Positions 12,399 to 23,918 of a DNA stretch of 64,000 nucleotides are shown one piece after another (position 1 is the stretch's first letter; each line of letters opens with the position of its first letter). The position numbers and the translations under genes were made by a program. The notes below the pieces were generated by a model, which was not told where the DNA came from, did no database searches, and saw nothing but the letters and a program-made list of their open reading frames with translations. The stretch is from Liolophura sinensis (Eukaryota > Mollusca > Polyplacophora > Chitonida > Chitonidae). The stretch covers positions 16,233,485 to 16,297,484 of the forward strand of contig NC_088296.1 of the NCBI RefSeq assembly GCF_032854445.1, written 5' to 3'.

Positions 12399-12483
12399 AA
12401 AATCCCCTAGGTTTGAACCCGTGCTTCGTGTGTCCTTGATTACGAATCAAGCACTTTAACCCAATTGACTACTGTCCGCTCCG
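12399..12483 (-). pseudogene. tRNA-like sequence (SINE head or tRNA-Thr relic)
   Basis: On the minus strand a TAGTCAATTGGG A-box-like word is followed by a 5-bp anticodon stem enclosing TTCGTAA (anticodon CGT, Thr) and a GGTTCAAACC B box. Acceptor and T stems do not pair well, so it is not a functional tRNA gene. Most likely a tRNA-derived SINE head. Confidence 0.45.
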
Positions 12484-12785
12484 AAAATTTGAGTTTAAAT
12501 TTAGTCTTACGTCAGATTTGTTTCAAACGAAATGCTGGTTTTCTCTTGGATTGGAGATATCTTGGTTTAGGCGGTGCTAAAGACCAATACTGCTTGCGGC
12601 TGTTGTGCTTATATACTTTATAAATACCGGAAAGCATGATGGGATAGATAGTGACTTTGTGTGATTACCCCCACGTTACATGTACGTAATACGTACTTAC
12701 GTGTGGATAAGAAAGATAAGGTGTTCTACTTTTCAATAAGCAAATAGGTTGTATTTTCATTGATTATCTGCCAGAAGCACCCATT

Positions 12786-12962
12786 TACTTTATTTGATTT
12801 ATGTTTTACACTGTACTAGAGAAGATCCACGACTAACCGCAGGTTGCTGTAAGACCTTCCCATCTTAGAACTCAGAGGAAGCCAGCATAAGCTGGGCCTG
12901 AAATCACAGCGACTGAATTCGTGACAGGCCCCTGAGTCATTGTGCTGTGTCAGCACGCAAAG
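12786..12962 (-). mobile_element. V-SINE-like SINE with internal deletion
   Basis: The tail-proximal part passes directly from the TTTTACACTGTACT word to CCACGACTAACCGCAGG, so most of the V core is missing, while the head region is present up to GTCAGCACGC. Confidence 0.8.
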
Positions 12963-13017
12963 CATTCTTCAACGAATTGATGTTTTAAGCTGTGGTCTAG
13001 TGTAGAATGTTCTGTTT

Positions 13018-13048
13018 ACAGGTAACATACAGGTAACATACAGGTAAC
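13018..13048. repeat. 12-bp tandem repeat, about 2.6 copies
   Basis: ACAGGTAACATACAGGTAAC-type triplication. Each copy carries an AG|GTAAC splice-donor-like word, but there is no coding context. Confidence 0.8.
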
Positions 13049-13147
13049 AAAACTCAAGCAGTATCGGGGGTTGTCACCGCACCTCGCTGCGCATAGCTAC
13101 CTAACAAACTTTCTTTGTTTTAACCACAGCCCATAAAGCGAAAGTTG

Positions 13148-13249
13148 GACAAGGTCTGAAAGTAAGTATTCAAATTGCATTTTAAATTTCTGTGCTATTC
13201 AAATCTGGCTTTGTTTAATCAATTTGAATACTTACTTTCCGACCTTGTC
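13148..13249. repeat. 30-bp inverted repeat (hairpin) with 42-bp loop
   Basis: Arms 13148-13177 and 13220-13249 are complementary at 29 of 30 positions (arm starts GACAAGGTCTGAAAGTAAG). The short loop and very high identity suggest a young foldback element or a palindromic MITE remnant. Confidence 0.92.
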
Positions 13250-14305
13250 GGTAACAAAAAGAGGGAATATATAACAAATGTTATGTTTAAACCGATGGAT
13301 CGATCAAATCTCTGAAGACATTAACTATGTTTTATATCGAGGTTTACCTTAAGTCAAAAATCGCTTTGTCGAATCGGCCCGAGGATTATGTTTATCGCGA
13401 TAGCCCATTAAAATTTTTCTTGAGTAAATAAAGTTTATATGTCCAAACACCGCACCCACGCATGCCAAAAGAGGGGCATGTTCAAACCCAGTCCAGGTCA
13501 GAGAGTTAGCAAATTTCCTCACTCTCACATTCCGGTTTCCTCCACATAAAAACATGCCGTCACGCCTTAACGGAAAGATTCATGAGCATGTTGGTGTTTG
13601 TACACAACGGAAAATGCGTTACCGAGCGGGCCCTAAGAATTGAGGGTGTTGACAGAATAAAAAAAGTGCTGCAATAAGCATTGTCTGTTAACAGTATGAA
13701 TTTGGTGTGCATATCTGTACGTCGCAAGTTCGTCAGTAATTTACCGTTGGACACAGGTTTAACCCCTTTCCTTCTCACTGACCGTCATCGCACAAATGAA
13801 ACGTTTTTAATTTGAGATTAAACAGCTATCAACTAAGTAAAATAAGTTAAAAAAATCGTGCTCTGCAGTAACATGCATGGTGTGTTATTCCACATCGAGG
13901 AACGGGTGGAGACACAAGGTGGAACCCGATCGATGCATCGAAACAAACGCCTCGCCAGGTGGTAAAAAAACCCCTCATAATTGAAGGCCTCATCTGAAGC
14001 AGCAACATTAGGATTTTAACACCTGACTTCATCGTCAAGGAATTGTGCTAAGAGAGCAGATATAGGAGAACTGGGCTCTGTTCATCCATTAAGAAACCTG
14101 ATAAAGACTAAGTAGGGATGTGGAAACATCAATCCTGAAAGTCACCGCTTTATTTTCTACAAACAAACCCAAAGAGAGCAAAAAAATACCCAAATATGTT
14201 AAATAGTGGTGACCTTGTTGTTTTTCCACATGTCTGCACAGCGACGACCTATGGACTGTTGGCAAATGACCATACGTAACCGGTGAAACACGTTCTCCTA
14301 TCAGT

Positions 14306-14485
14306 TTAGTTTATTTATTTATTTCATTAGTGTTTTACGCCGCACTCAAGAATGTTTCACATATACGACGTCGACCAGCATTATGGTGGGAGAAAACTGA
14401 GCAGAGCCCGGGAGAAACCCATGACCATCCGCACGTTGCTGCACACCTTCCCTCATAGGGCAGGAGAGCAAGCCAGCATGAGCCC
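14306..14485 (-). mobile_element. V-SINE-like SINE, head-truncated
   Basis: Tail, V core and part of the mid region up to CAAGCCAGCATGAG are present. The tRNA head is missing. Confidence 0.88.
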
Positions 14486-14872
14486 TATTAGTTTACCTTA
14501 GTTAGGGTTTCATTCTAACCGTTCATGATCAATGCATAAATATTTGCAATTTATAACGTTTAAGGAGAATTAGGTAAGACTGAACATACGCCGAACATGG
14601 ATGGTTATATTACAATGTACAATATGAGAAAAAAAAGCAGAGTTCGAACTGGTTTCAAACGTGTTGATACATGTTCATTGATTTTATTTCTACTGACACA
14701 TTCAGAGACACTCCACTTATCGAACAAACTTGCATGATAAGGTGCAAATCTAACAGGCGTTACTATGATGCTTTGATACCGTTTGTTAATGATATTCATT
14801 TGTTGTCGTTCTGCTGCTATTGGCCTCGTTTCTTCGCTGAAATGTTTTTTAAAGACTGATGACCAATCAGCG

Positions 14873-14976
14873 TTATTGGAGCATTTGCTTCTTCTTTACA
14901 TCCGTTCCGCCCATCCGGTCCTGCACATCCGGTCTCACAATTCCGTCAGGTGCATACTGCAACATCTGTCCTGTCT
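14873..14976 (-). CDS. Possible terminal exon of antistasin-like gene A
   Basis: After an ATTAAATTAG acceptor the frame compatible with phase 1 reads ...TGQMLQYAPDGIVRPDVQDR..., then a Lys-rich end and a TAA stop, 34 codons including the stop. It lies 1.2 kb downstream of the last intact domain exon of gene A and would close its frame with a charged tail. The acceptor lacks a strong pyrimidine tract and the peptide has no recognisable family, so this is a guess resting on phase, position and openness. Confidence 0.22.
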
Positions 14977-16026
14977 CTAATTTAATAGAGTGCAGCTGAA
15001 ACAAAGATCATTATCTACTGTTACTTGCTTTCTTAGTACCCCTTTCCTACATTTTACGACAGAGAAAACTACTGTAAATACTTCACTAGGACAAATGGAG
15101 TAGATCTACAAAACTAACTATACAAATGCAGGTATACCTGCTGTACATTTAAAGTAATGATTTAACATCGAATGCCGTACGTTAATACCATCTATAGCTG
15201 TAACGCTTCCGTTCACATTGCATATGGTAGATTCTTGACGATTTCAGTTAAAGTCACGAGTGATTACTGTAAAAACTAGTTAAGTTAAGAATATTCCATC
15301 AAACTACTTCTCTCTGGTGGGTTTTAGATAGTTCCCCTACTCCCACCCCTCCACCAACGCTTTATGAAAACTGTTTCCTATTAGCACCTGGCTGACCAAA
15401 TCTAGCCATAAAATAACACCAGACCATGGCTTAAGGACAAAAAAATTATTTAAGCGGCATTTACGTTCAAATAATCCGTCGGACTCCAATACATACAGAT
15501 TAGACCTAAACAAGTTAAATTATACTCGCAGAATTGCAAAACGGTTTTATTATAAAAACAAATTCAATGATGTTATGAATGACGTTTTGTGGGCAATCTG
15601 GTAATGTATATGTAATTCATTGCGAAGAAAACATGGTCACATTAACTTGGTCCCGAAGTACCAACTATCATACCGTCGCCGTTGTTCTCGCTTTGCTCTC
15701 CATTCTGTTGTCTAGTATATTTTGACATCCATTCAATATTGTACGTGTGTGTTTGAGTGTAATATCAAACAAGAAAAAAATTTGCAGCAAAGAGAGCAAA
15801 GCCAGAGCAGAAACCAAAGTGTAATAGTTGGCAAAATAGACACTCGGTGAAATACGGCCTCAGTTTACCTCAGTTTGGGTTTCATTCTAACTGTTAATGT
15901 AAATGCTTAAACAGTGGCAAATTTCACGACTACTAACACCATGACTTAAGCAGAATTAGATAAAGAAATGAAGTGTAGGAGACATTAGGTGTGTATGTTC
16001 TGTGTCTTCTTGGTTGCAGGGCGAGT

Positions 16027-16120
16027 CCATACGGTCAGAGTGTAACCCCGATCTTCTCAGTGTTGAACGCTAGGCGAGGCAGCAACAAGTGCAATGTTCA
16101 AAGTCTTTGGTATGACCCGA
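16027..16120 (-). mobile_element. Second SINE family, internal fragment
   Basis: Contains the complement of GACCCGGGTCGGGTCATACC and AAAGACTTTGAACATTGCAC, the post-head segment also seen at 38.3, 42.4 and 52.8 kb. It lies 50 bp downstream of an antistasin exon. Confidence 0.65.
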
Positions 16121-16170
16121 CCCGGGTCTGTAGCATGAAATCATGAGAAGTAGTTAAACACATGACTTAC

Positions 16171-16266
16171 GTGTGCGACATTCGCAGATTGGACATCCGT
16201 TTTCGTCTTCGACGTTCCCGAATGGACAGTACATCATGCAGACTGGAGGGCATTCGGGTTCTGGCG
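16171..16266 (-). CDS. Antistasin-like domain exon 3 of gene A
   Basis: This 96-nt phase 1-1 exon (acceptor TAATTTTAG, donor GTAAGT) encodes [31 protein letters not shown]. The six cysteines follow C-x3-C-x3-C-x10-C-x2-C-x-C, the antistasin repeat (Pfam antistasin) of secreted serine-protease inhibitors. It differs from the exon at 18576-18671 at only a few bases, including the last codons (ECRT instead of ECQP), so the two arose by recent duplication. The residue after the second cysteine, the presumed P1 position, is Met, as in the leech elastase inhibitor guamerin. The next exon downstream is uncertain. Confidence 0.85.
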
Positions 16267-16439
16267 CTAAAATTACACACATTCCATAAATACGTTGTTA
16301 ATAAAAAATATTATGATTATTGTTGTTATTATTATTATTTGACGTCATACTCATAAATTCTTTTACTCATGCAATGGCATCGCCACGATATGGCTGAGAT
16401 ATTGCCCATGTAGAGCTAAGCCATAACCATTCATTCATT

Positions 16440-17560
16440 CATGCAGGCATGTATAATGTGAATGAAGGAGCTATTATATTCTGAATAACTTATAACTAAC
16501 TCAGCAGCAGGTTAGTTATTCGTAATCAGTTTTTATTCCAATAACCAATAAGTAACCAGCAGCGGGATAGATATTCGAATTACCGATATCTAACCCAGCA
16601 ACCAGTTAGTTATTCAAAATGAGTTTTTTAATAACTAACAACAAACACCGCAGCGGGTTAATTATTCGAAATTAATTACTAAAATCGAGTAACCAATAAC
16701 AAACAACCAGAGGATTAATTATTCGTATAACTGGTAACAAAACAGTACCGAGTAAGTTATTTGAACAACCAATAACCAACCCAGCTGTCGTTTAGTTAAA
16801 ATCAGTTTTTCAAATAACTAATAACTAACCCAACAGTGGGTTAGTTTTTCGAACTAGCTGCCGTTAGTTATTTCAATAACCCAGCAGTGGGTTAGTAAAT
16901 CGTAATCAGTTATTCGAATAACTAATAGCAAACTCAGCAGCAGGTTAGTTATTCGAAATCAGTTATTAAATGAATTAACCAATAACTGAGTTTTTTGAAT
17001 AACTAACCCGCTGCTAATTCGAATAACTAACTCGTTGCTGTGTTAGTCATTAGTTATTGGAGTAACTGATTTTGAATAACTACACCGCTACTGTGCTTGC
17101 TATTAGCTATTCAAATAACCGATTTCAAATAACTTGCCCGCTGTTGGTTAGTTATTAGTTATTCGATTTACTAACCCGCTGCTGGTTAGTTACTAATTAT
17201 TTGAATAACTAATCAGTTGCTAGTTCTAATAACCAACGCGTTGCTGCGTTAGTTACTCAAATAACTAATTTCAAATAACTAACCCGCTGCTGGTTAGTTA
17301 TTGGTCATTAGAATAACTAGCCCGCTGTAGTGTTAGTCATCAGTTATTAGAATAACTGACTTTGATTAACTACACTACTGCTGGGTTAGATATTGATTAT
17401 TTCAATAACTAACCCGCTGCTGCTTGATTTGGAATAACTAAAGAGCAGCATGTTTGTTATTAGTTATTCATTTACCTAACTCACCGGTAGTTAGTTATTA
17501 GTTACTCGAATAACCAACCCGCTGCTGTGTTAGTTATTAGTTTTTCAAATAACTGATGTC
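16440..17560. repeat. Palindromic ATAACTA satellite with inverted halves
   Basis: Dozens of diverged units built from GGTTAGTTATTCGAATAACT and CCCGCTGCTG. In the left half (about 16490-16980) the GC-rich word reads CAGCAGCGGGTT-like on the plus strand. In the right half (about 16990-17560) it reads AACCCGCTGCTG, the reverse complement, so the array as a whole is one large imperfect inverted repeat built of smaller palindromes. It lies in the intron between domain exons 2 and 3 of gene A. Confidence 0.88.
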
Positions 17561-18287
17561 TTCGGTGTGCTAATTTATCTATAATTTTTTTATTATTTTT
17601 TTCACCTTTGATGGCAAAATAGATAATGAAATTCAATCTTAATAGTATTTCAAGTTTGAAGCTCAAATCATCATAAAAAAGGTTTTAATCTGAAATATTT
17701 ATCAAGTATTTCATCAATGAGGCTGACAAAGATTATAAAAAGTTTTTTTACGTAATACATAGATTACCATGAAGTGCTACGTGTAACCATTTACTAGCGA
17801 TTACACAGTCGTAAATGTTCGGGGACAGGTTTAGCGATTTTTGTTATGTTCTTTGCTCAAGCAAAAGTATTTTTCTTAGGCAATATAATACTGTAATTAT
17901 GAAGTGTTTGATTTAGGTTTTGTCGAGAAGCACTGCATGTTGAACGTGGGGAAAAACTAGCGACTTAAACAATTTACTGAACTTAGAACTTTGTGTGAAA
18001 TTGGCCCCTATTTTAACTATCCCTGCCGTTGTCTTCTATATTTCAGTATCCATTAAATGATAACTGTGAAATTTCAAAGTCTTACATTTAAAACATTTTG
18101 AATAATATAGTTACCCATATGCAGATAAAGATCAACAATGAAGTCTAACCGATGGCGTATGATTGCTATGCAATCGTGCACGAGGAATGCGTGTTTTAGC
18201 ATAAAATGGTTACACTCAGTTAGTCTGAGTCCATTTTCACAAATATGTCATACTTGGATGATAATCGCACGTATAGGACAGTGGTAC

Positions 18288-18482
18288 GGTGAGTGAGTGA
18301 ATGAGTGCTTGGGGTTTAACGTCGTACCTAACAATTTTTCAGTCATATGACGACGAAGGAATCCTTAGAATGCATGTAATGTGCCTCCTTGTTGCAGTTA
18401 GGTGTGGATCCAGGATTGACCCTGGGTCTACCGCTCCTGAAGCGGACGCTCTACCAACTCTGCTAGCGGGGCCGGTTATGGT
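18288..18482 (-). mobile_element. Compact tRNA-headed SINE, full length
   Basis: On the minus strand a tRNA-like head (GGCCCCGCTAGCAGAG, GTTGGTAGAGCG A box, GGGTCAATCCT B box) is followed by AACAAGGAGGCACATTACA, ATATGACTGAAAAATTGTTA, a GTTAAACCCC segment and a CACTCATTCACTCAC tail. The 3' end is shared with the larger second SINE family, as expected when SINEs borrow one LINE's tail. Confidence 0.85.
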
Positions 18483-18575
18483 ACGGTGATAGTGACGTGC
18501 AAAATATCGTGCGACAAATGTACGATGAAAAAAATGTCGTACGCCAGTTTGTGAAACTGGGTCCTGAAGACTTAC

Positions 18576-18671
18576 GTGGCTGACATTCGCAGATTGGACA
18601 TCCGTTTTCATCTTCGACGTTCCCGAATGGACAGTACATCATGCAGACTGGAGGGCATTCGGGTTCTGGGG
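18576..18671 (-). CDS. Antistasin-like domain exon 2 of gene A
   Basis: A 96-nt phase 1-1 exon with TAATTTTAG acceptor and GTAAGT donor. The protein reads [31 protein letters not shown], one six-cysteine antistasin repeat with Met at the predicted P1 site and Met at P1'. The exon and the flanking intron sequence match exon 3 closely (the intron word GTGTGTAATTTTAG is shared), so the duplicated unit extended beyond the exon. The compact SINE at 18288-18482 sits about 90 bp downstream in the intron. Confidence 0.87.
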
Positions 18672-19223
18672 CTAAAATTACACACATTCCAGAAACACGT
18701 TAATTATTATTATTATTATCATCCTTTGTTATTGTTCTTTGGAATTACCTTCAAGAACCTATTATCATCCTTTGTTATTGTTCTTTGGAATTACACTCAA
18801 GAACCTATATAGTCATACGATGACAGACCAGTAATATGAGTGAAGGAACCTAGATTGCCCGGAGTAAAGCCACCAACCTTTGGCACGTCGTACTGGTGAA
18901 CTTCCCAAAGTGTGGCACCTTATATTGCTGATGATAATAAAGGTGTGTGTTAGTCTCATGAAAGGCTGATTTACACTCCAAAAATTTTGGCATCTAGAAC
19001 AATGTGACAAGAGAATATATCCAATTTATTTTGTTAAATTTTTCACGCATATTCGATTAAGTCAATGTAAAGATTGCATTATAGTAAAATGCTGTTATGT
19101 TGATTTTGATGTATTATTATCTATGTTATAATAATAAAATACATTCATGCTTCAATCAGAAAACAAACATCCTGTTGAAATCCGCAGAATACTTGTATAA
19201 AGCCCAGAGACACTGGTACTCAC

Positions 19224-19319
19224 GTGGTAGACAATCACACAAGGGGCATCCGTACTCGTCTTCAACGTTCCCAAAAGGACAATAGATAAAGCAGACGGGG
19301 CCACATTCATGATCAGGAC
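19224..19319 (-). CDS. Antistasin-like domain exon 1 of gene A
   Basis: A 96-nt phase 1-1 exon (acceptor ATTTGTAG, donor GTGAGT). It reads [31 protein letters not shown]. Spacing of the six cysteines equals the other two domains, but the loop after the second cysteine is Phe-Ile-Tyr instead of Met-Met-Tyr, so the predicted P1 is Phe, which would favour chymotrypsin-like targets. This domain is the most diverged of the three and directly follows the signal peptide in the mature protein. Confidence 0.85.
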
Positions 19320-20378
19320 CTACAAATGTTCACATTGCCGTGGACATCTTATTACACTGCAAATATCAACGACACATGCCGTGCATTTATATATAAAAAA
19401 AGACCCATTAATGTGCAAACGCTGTTTGTATTTGAACGCAGGCGTCGTATCCCTTAAACGCGTTACATGTACATGATAAAACATAGGTACATGATATGTA
19501 CACATAGGCTGGCGTCCTTTTTATAACATTGACGTTTTGAGTAAATCAGTCTAACGTTTTGTACAAAATTTTTGTATATGCCAAGGATAGCTCAAATTTT
19601 TGCCTTTCACTAGATATCAGACTCGCACCTGTTCCATATAAATAGCGTGGAAATTATTCTAAAGTTAAAATGCAACCCACTTTATAAATGTTAGGTATTT
19701 TATTTCCTATTTTGATCCGTAACACCTAAACAGAAGAGGGTAATAATTTGTGAAAGATAATTATTTGGGCTATTCCATAATATGAGCAAAATTTAGATTA
19801 CACATGTAGTTTTACCCAGAATCTCCAATCCAATTTGATGGCATGGTGGATGTCACCCACCGCGGTAACAACTGCGGCTTTAGTTTGCTCAAGACTACCC
19901 AATTTATTTTTAAAATAAATAAAGCACTATATCTGATTTTCTTCCAGTATGTGTCCTGAAAGACAATGTTCCCAACAGACTGTGCTATAATATTATCATT
20001 ATTTTATATTTACATACATTCTTTCGGAAACGGATTAAGCGCATACTGCGTTTCAAGCTGGTGACCTGAGAGTCAGACCAGTAGACAACAGCATTTCAAC
20101 CACCTGGACCAAATCGGACAATATCTTGTCCAAACTGGTCGAACGATCAGAAACTATATCTTGATCGCTATATTTTCAATAAACACAGATAGTCCAGTAA
20201 ACATGACTTTGTGTGATTAATAGCAACACGACGAACAACATGTAAAAATGTTTTCAATGTAAACACATCTGTATCCACACTTTTACATGTTTATTGCCCT
20301 GTTACACATAAGAACACAACTATCTGAGTTTATTGAAGAAAGTTTTTATCAACGAAACACTTGTTTTTAGAGTGTAGA

Positions 20379-20630
20379 TATTTATTTATTTATTTATTTG
20401 ATTGATGTTTTATGCCGTACTTAAGAATATTTCAGTTATACGACGACGGCCAGCATTATGGTGGGAGGAAACCGGAAAGAGCCCGGGGGAAAACCACGAC
20501 CATCTGCAGGTTGTTGCCGGAGAGCTAGCCAGAATGAACTGGACTGGAACTCGCAGCGACCGCATTGGTGGGGGCTTCTGGGTCATTACGCTGCGATAGC
20601 GCGCTAACCAACTGAGCCAGGGAGGCCCCC
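20379..20630 (-). mobile_element. V-SINE-like SINE, full length, with target-site duplication
   Basis: Complete head to tail. Flanked by GTGTAGATATT (from 20372) and GTGTAGGTATT (from 20633), a target-site duplication with one mismatch, so this is a relatively young insertion. It lies in the first intron of gene A. Confidence 0.92.
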
Positions 20631-20835
20631 AATGTGTAGGTATTTTGTTCCACATTGTTAGCCTACAAATGCTAGAATGTAACATGATTATCTTGCACAT
20701 GATTATCTTACAACAACAACAATGACCCTCATCTTTTACACCATTTAAGATGTACTATCATTTTAACACGTTAAAAAAGTCGTCAACATTTAAACACTTG
20801 TGTTTTAAGAGAGACAATAAAAGACTACCACTTAC

Positions 20836-20899
20836 GTTGTACAGGTGACATTGCGCCAGCAGTGGCAAAAAGAGCAACAACAACGAGCAGCGCTACCAT
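20836..20899 (-). CDS. Signal-peptide exon of antistasin-like gene A
   Basis: ATG opens MVALLVVVALFATAGAMSPVQ, a classic secretory leader with likely cleavage after AGA, ending in phase 1 at GTAAGT. Joined with the exons at 19224-19319, 18576-18671 and 16171-16266 it gives one open frame of 21 plus three 32-residue antistasin repeats. The start is the only ATG with a leader. A TATAAAA lies 76 bp upstream. The product should be a small secreted multi-domain serine-protease inhibitor, possibly acting in mucus, haemolymph or shell-forming fluid (inference). The 3' end of the gene is not certain. Confidence 0.78.
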
Positions 20900-20974
20900 G
20901 ATTAAGAGTGGCTGTGGTTAGCACTATTTGAAGTCAAAGATACTGATTCATCTTAAAATCAAGATTACTGAGAC

Positions 20975-20981
20975 TTTTATA
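20975..20981 (-). promoter_or_regulatory. TATA box of gene A
   Basis: TATAAAA on the minus strand, 76 bp before the ATG. The expected start of transcription is about 30 bp downstream, leaving a short 5' leader. Confidence 0.5.
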
Positions 20982-21119
20982 CTTTACCGCGGTCACCTAT
21001 ATCAGGTAATTGACCATAACAATCCGCCCATAGATAGAATGATTAGAGTCATAATTTTGCCCTGTTATATTAAATGGAAAATGTCAGATTTAATGATCTT
21101 GGTATGGATTTAATTATAT

Positions 21120-23780
21120 CGCTTTTTTTATAGAGGAATAATATGGGTTTGGGGAGAGAGTTTAATCCCTGACAAGGGAAACAATAGTTTTGTCAGAATA
21201 GAAGTGTAAAGTTATGTTGGTGGCCACGATTGATTTTAAATGTGTTGGTAACATAACATATTGTGTGATTCTAAACGTATGACATCCAATAAACTGATAT
21301 TAACATCACCTGCATAATCGTTTTTGTTTTACCTAATTTTGCTAAAGCCATGTAGGTGGTGGAGGGGATCGGGGTGGCATATATTTTGCTACTATTTGAT
21401 AAACAACAATTAGGAAAACAAAGTAGGTCAGACACTTTAATATATTTCAGCCAGCATTAGTGAACCCACAGCGACTGCATTGGTGCATGGGAGGCACCGC
21501 GGTAACAAGATAGACACTGTACCCTGGATGCCCTGTGTGTCCCGGAAGGCTTTGAAGACACACGCTTATTCTCTTAGCGCTAAGCTTAACTGGATATGTC
21601 AAGTGCTGGATGGACAATCAGAGTTATGTTGTTTTATAAGGGTGGTTTTTGACCAAAAGCTAACCAGTATGAGGCTTTGAGACTGGCAATCAGCACACAT
21701 GCGTTTCTCTCAGCGCTCAGGGATAAGTAAAGTGCTTGATGGACCGGTGTCATAATCTAGTGTGTTTTACATGGCATTTTAGTGAGTCAGCACCATAAAT
21801 ATGTAGCGGATTTGGATCGGTCTTTGACAAGGTTACATCAATACTGTTATAAAGGTGACCTTGAAACCAGTAAACAGAGCAATTAACTGAAAGGTCATCT
21901 GCCCACTTACCTGGAGTATAATGTAAATAAAGCCGACAGAATTCGATAAGCCAACCTTTTAATGATTAGACTGGTATAATATTGTTTGATATCTGGATAA
22001 TTATATTTATTTGAAGGATTTAACTGTATTGTTGATAAAAATGTTAATTGCCGATAACTTGGTTCGTTCGAATTTATACAGTATATGACAGTTTTAAAAG
22101 ATACGCATCAAACTGGAGTCAACCTTGAGTACACGTTTACTGCGTCTAGTGTTTTTTTTTACCATATTTGTGAAAAGCATTTTGTAATCGCAAGTTCAAA
22201 TCTAGATCCTGCTATTTTTTTTGAAAATGTTAAATGAAATATACAATCCAACCATGAATGCATATTATCAACATGTAATATCCATTGGAAGTTTTGAATT
22301 AGAAAAGGAAATGCTTTGACAAAAGTTCGATCCGGATCTCAGTTCTTAAGACTAAAATACAAAATATAGTATTTTAGTTAGTAGGATTAGTAGTTATGGA
22401 GTCTGTTATAGACCGACACAGCGCGATTTGGGAATAATAAAAATAAACTAATAACGTAATCCAAAAAATATCCGGTGGTCAACTCCAATATTTAATACGT
22501 GTATGGCAGTCGGGTGAGGTCCTCTTAGTATATGACCGCTGTTGACTGGTCATTAACCTTGCTCAGAACCGATGGGCGAATCTATTCCGACGCGTGGATC
22601 TCGAATTATGCGTCTGTGTTTGTTAACAGAAGAAAAAACAGGTTTGACATAAGCACTCGTCGTAGTAAATTTATAGTCGATCCCGCCTCGGGACAAGTCT
22701 CCCTTCTCAGCCCTATACAATCCTACGATATGGCAGTGGGGGAAGCAGTTGTCTAGGTCACGCCCCAAGCCTAGCCCGTCTTTGGCATTTTAAAAACTTT
22801 TCGAAGGTGGATATCGACAAATCTGCCTTATGGTAAAGTCGCTGATAATATAAAGTAATACACATTCATACAAGAATCAAGACCATCGTGCGCATAGCAT
22901 TTATTGCAGTTTTCATGCCATAATTCGAACTCAACAATCCGGGTTATGCGTGCAACTTTTGTTGGAATAATATGTACTGAATACGGAACGGTTTTAAATC
23001 GTTTCAGTATGTTTTCTGTAACAGCACTACGACGTTAAATGTTATAGACATTCGAGAAGCCTGACTAGCTATTTATTCTCACGGTCAAACTATGAACGCG
23101 GACATAATCAAAGCGTGTGCCCGGTAGAGATAAGATAGAGTGAGGTTCAGGGTTCTGCCTAGTCGGGTTTTAATTAGGCTGTGTAATCATTGAGCACTGA
23201 GTACACCGCGATGACTATCGTATACAACCCATGCAGCGCAGGACGGCTTAACCAATAAAGCGTCTGCATATAATTACCTTATAATAAGAACACAAATTCG
23301 CTTTTGTACAAACTCTTATCGAGCACAATAACTAACGTATAGTTAGGAGAACAAAAAATGCTGAGAACGAATGGTATTGACTATAACGCTTAGTGCGCTG
23401 TAAATGTTAACAGAGAAGTTTAGCATTACAGTTGTTTTAACGTGTGTTAAGAATACCCCTGAGGCGTTAAGCGTCTAACGCAGCACTAGATTTAACGTAC
23501 ATTTACTATACTACCGGACACTTTGAAAAAAATGTAGAAAGCTATAGTGTATAGAGCTGGTAGGTCTAATTCTGGAAAGAAATCATTTACGTAGGTAAGC
23601 AAATGCTATCTGGAAGATCTGTATAAAATTTTAAACCATTTTAAGCCCATTGTTCATTCCTGCCTTGGTAGCCCACTGTTCATTCCTGCCTTAGCGATGA
23701 CCGTTTGTGTGCAGTCTGGTTAAATATTACACATGTACTGCAATAGAACGATAGGTCTAACTCATGATAACTTGGGAAGT
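21120..23780. other. Unique DNA, no recognisable gene
   Basis: No recognisable repeat apart from small SINE-head-like words near 21460-21490. A frame at 22532-22756 is open on both strands and has no clear family. Confidence 0.4.
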
Positions 23781-23918
23781 TCCTCCAGCAACCTGTGGAT
23801 GGTCGTGGGTTTCCCCCGGGCTCTGCCTGGATTCCTTCCACCATAATGTTGGAAGACGTTGTATAAGTGAAATATTTTGAGAACGGCGTAATACCCCAAT
23901 CAATTAAATAAATGAATA
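23781..23918 (+). mobile_element. V-SINE-like SINE, 5'-truncated
   Basis: Starts at CAGCAACCTGTGGATGGTCG and continues through the V core to a CAATCAATTAAATAAATG tail. Confidence 0.88.

Noticed and set aside
12399-12483. Functional tRNA-Thr gene
   Set aside because: The anticodon loop and B box look right, but acceptor and T stems do not pair; better explained as a SINE head or relic.
22532-22756. 74-codon frame with a cadherin-like phrase (FIVDPASGQVSLL)
   Set aside because: One short phrase resembles cadherin repeats, but no calcium-binding motifs follow and the opposite strand is equally open.
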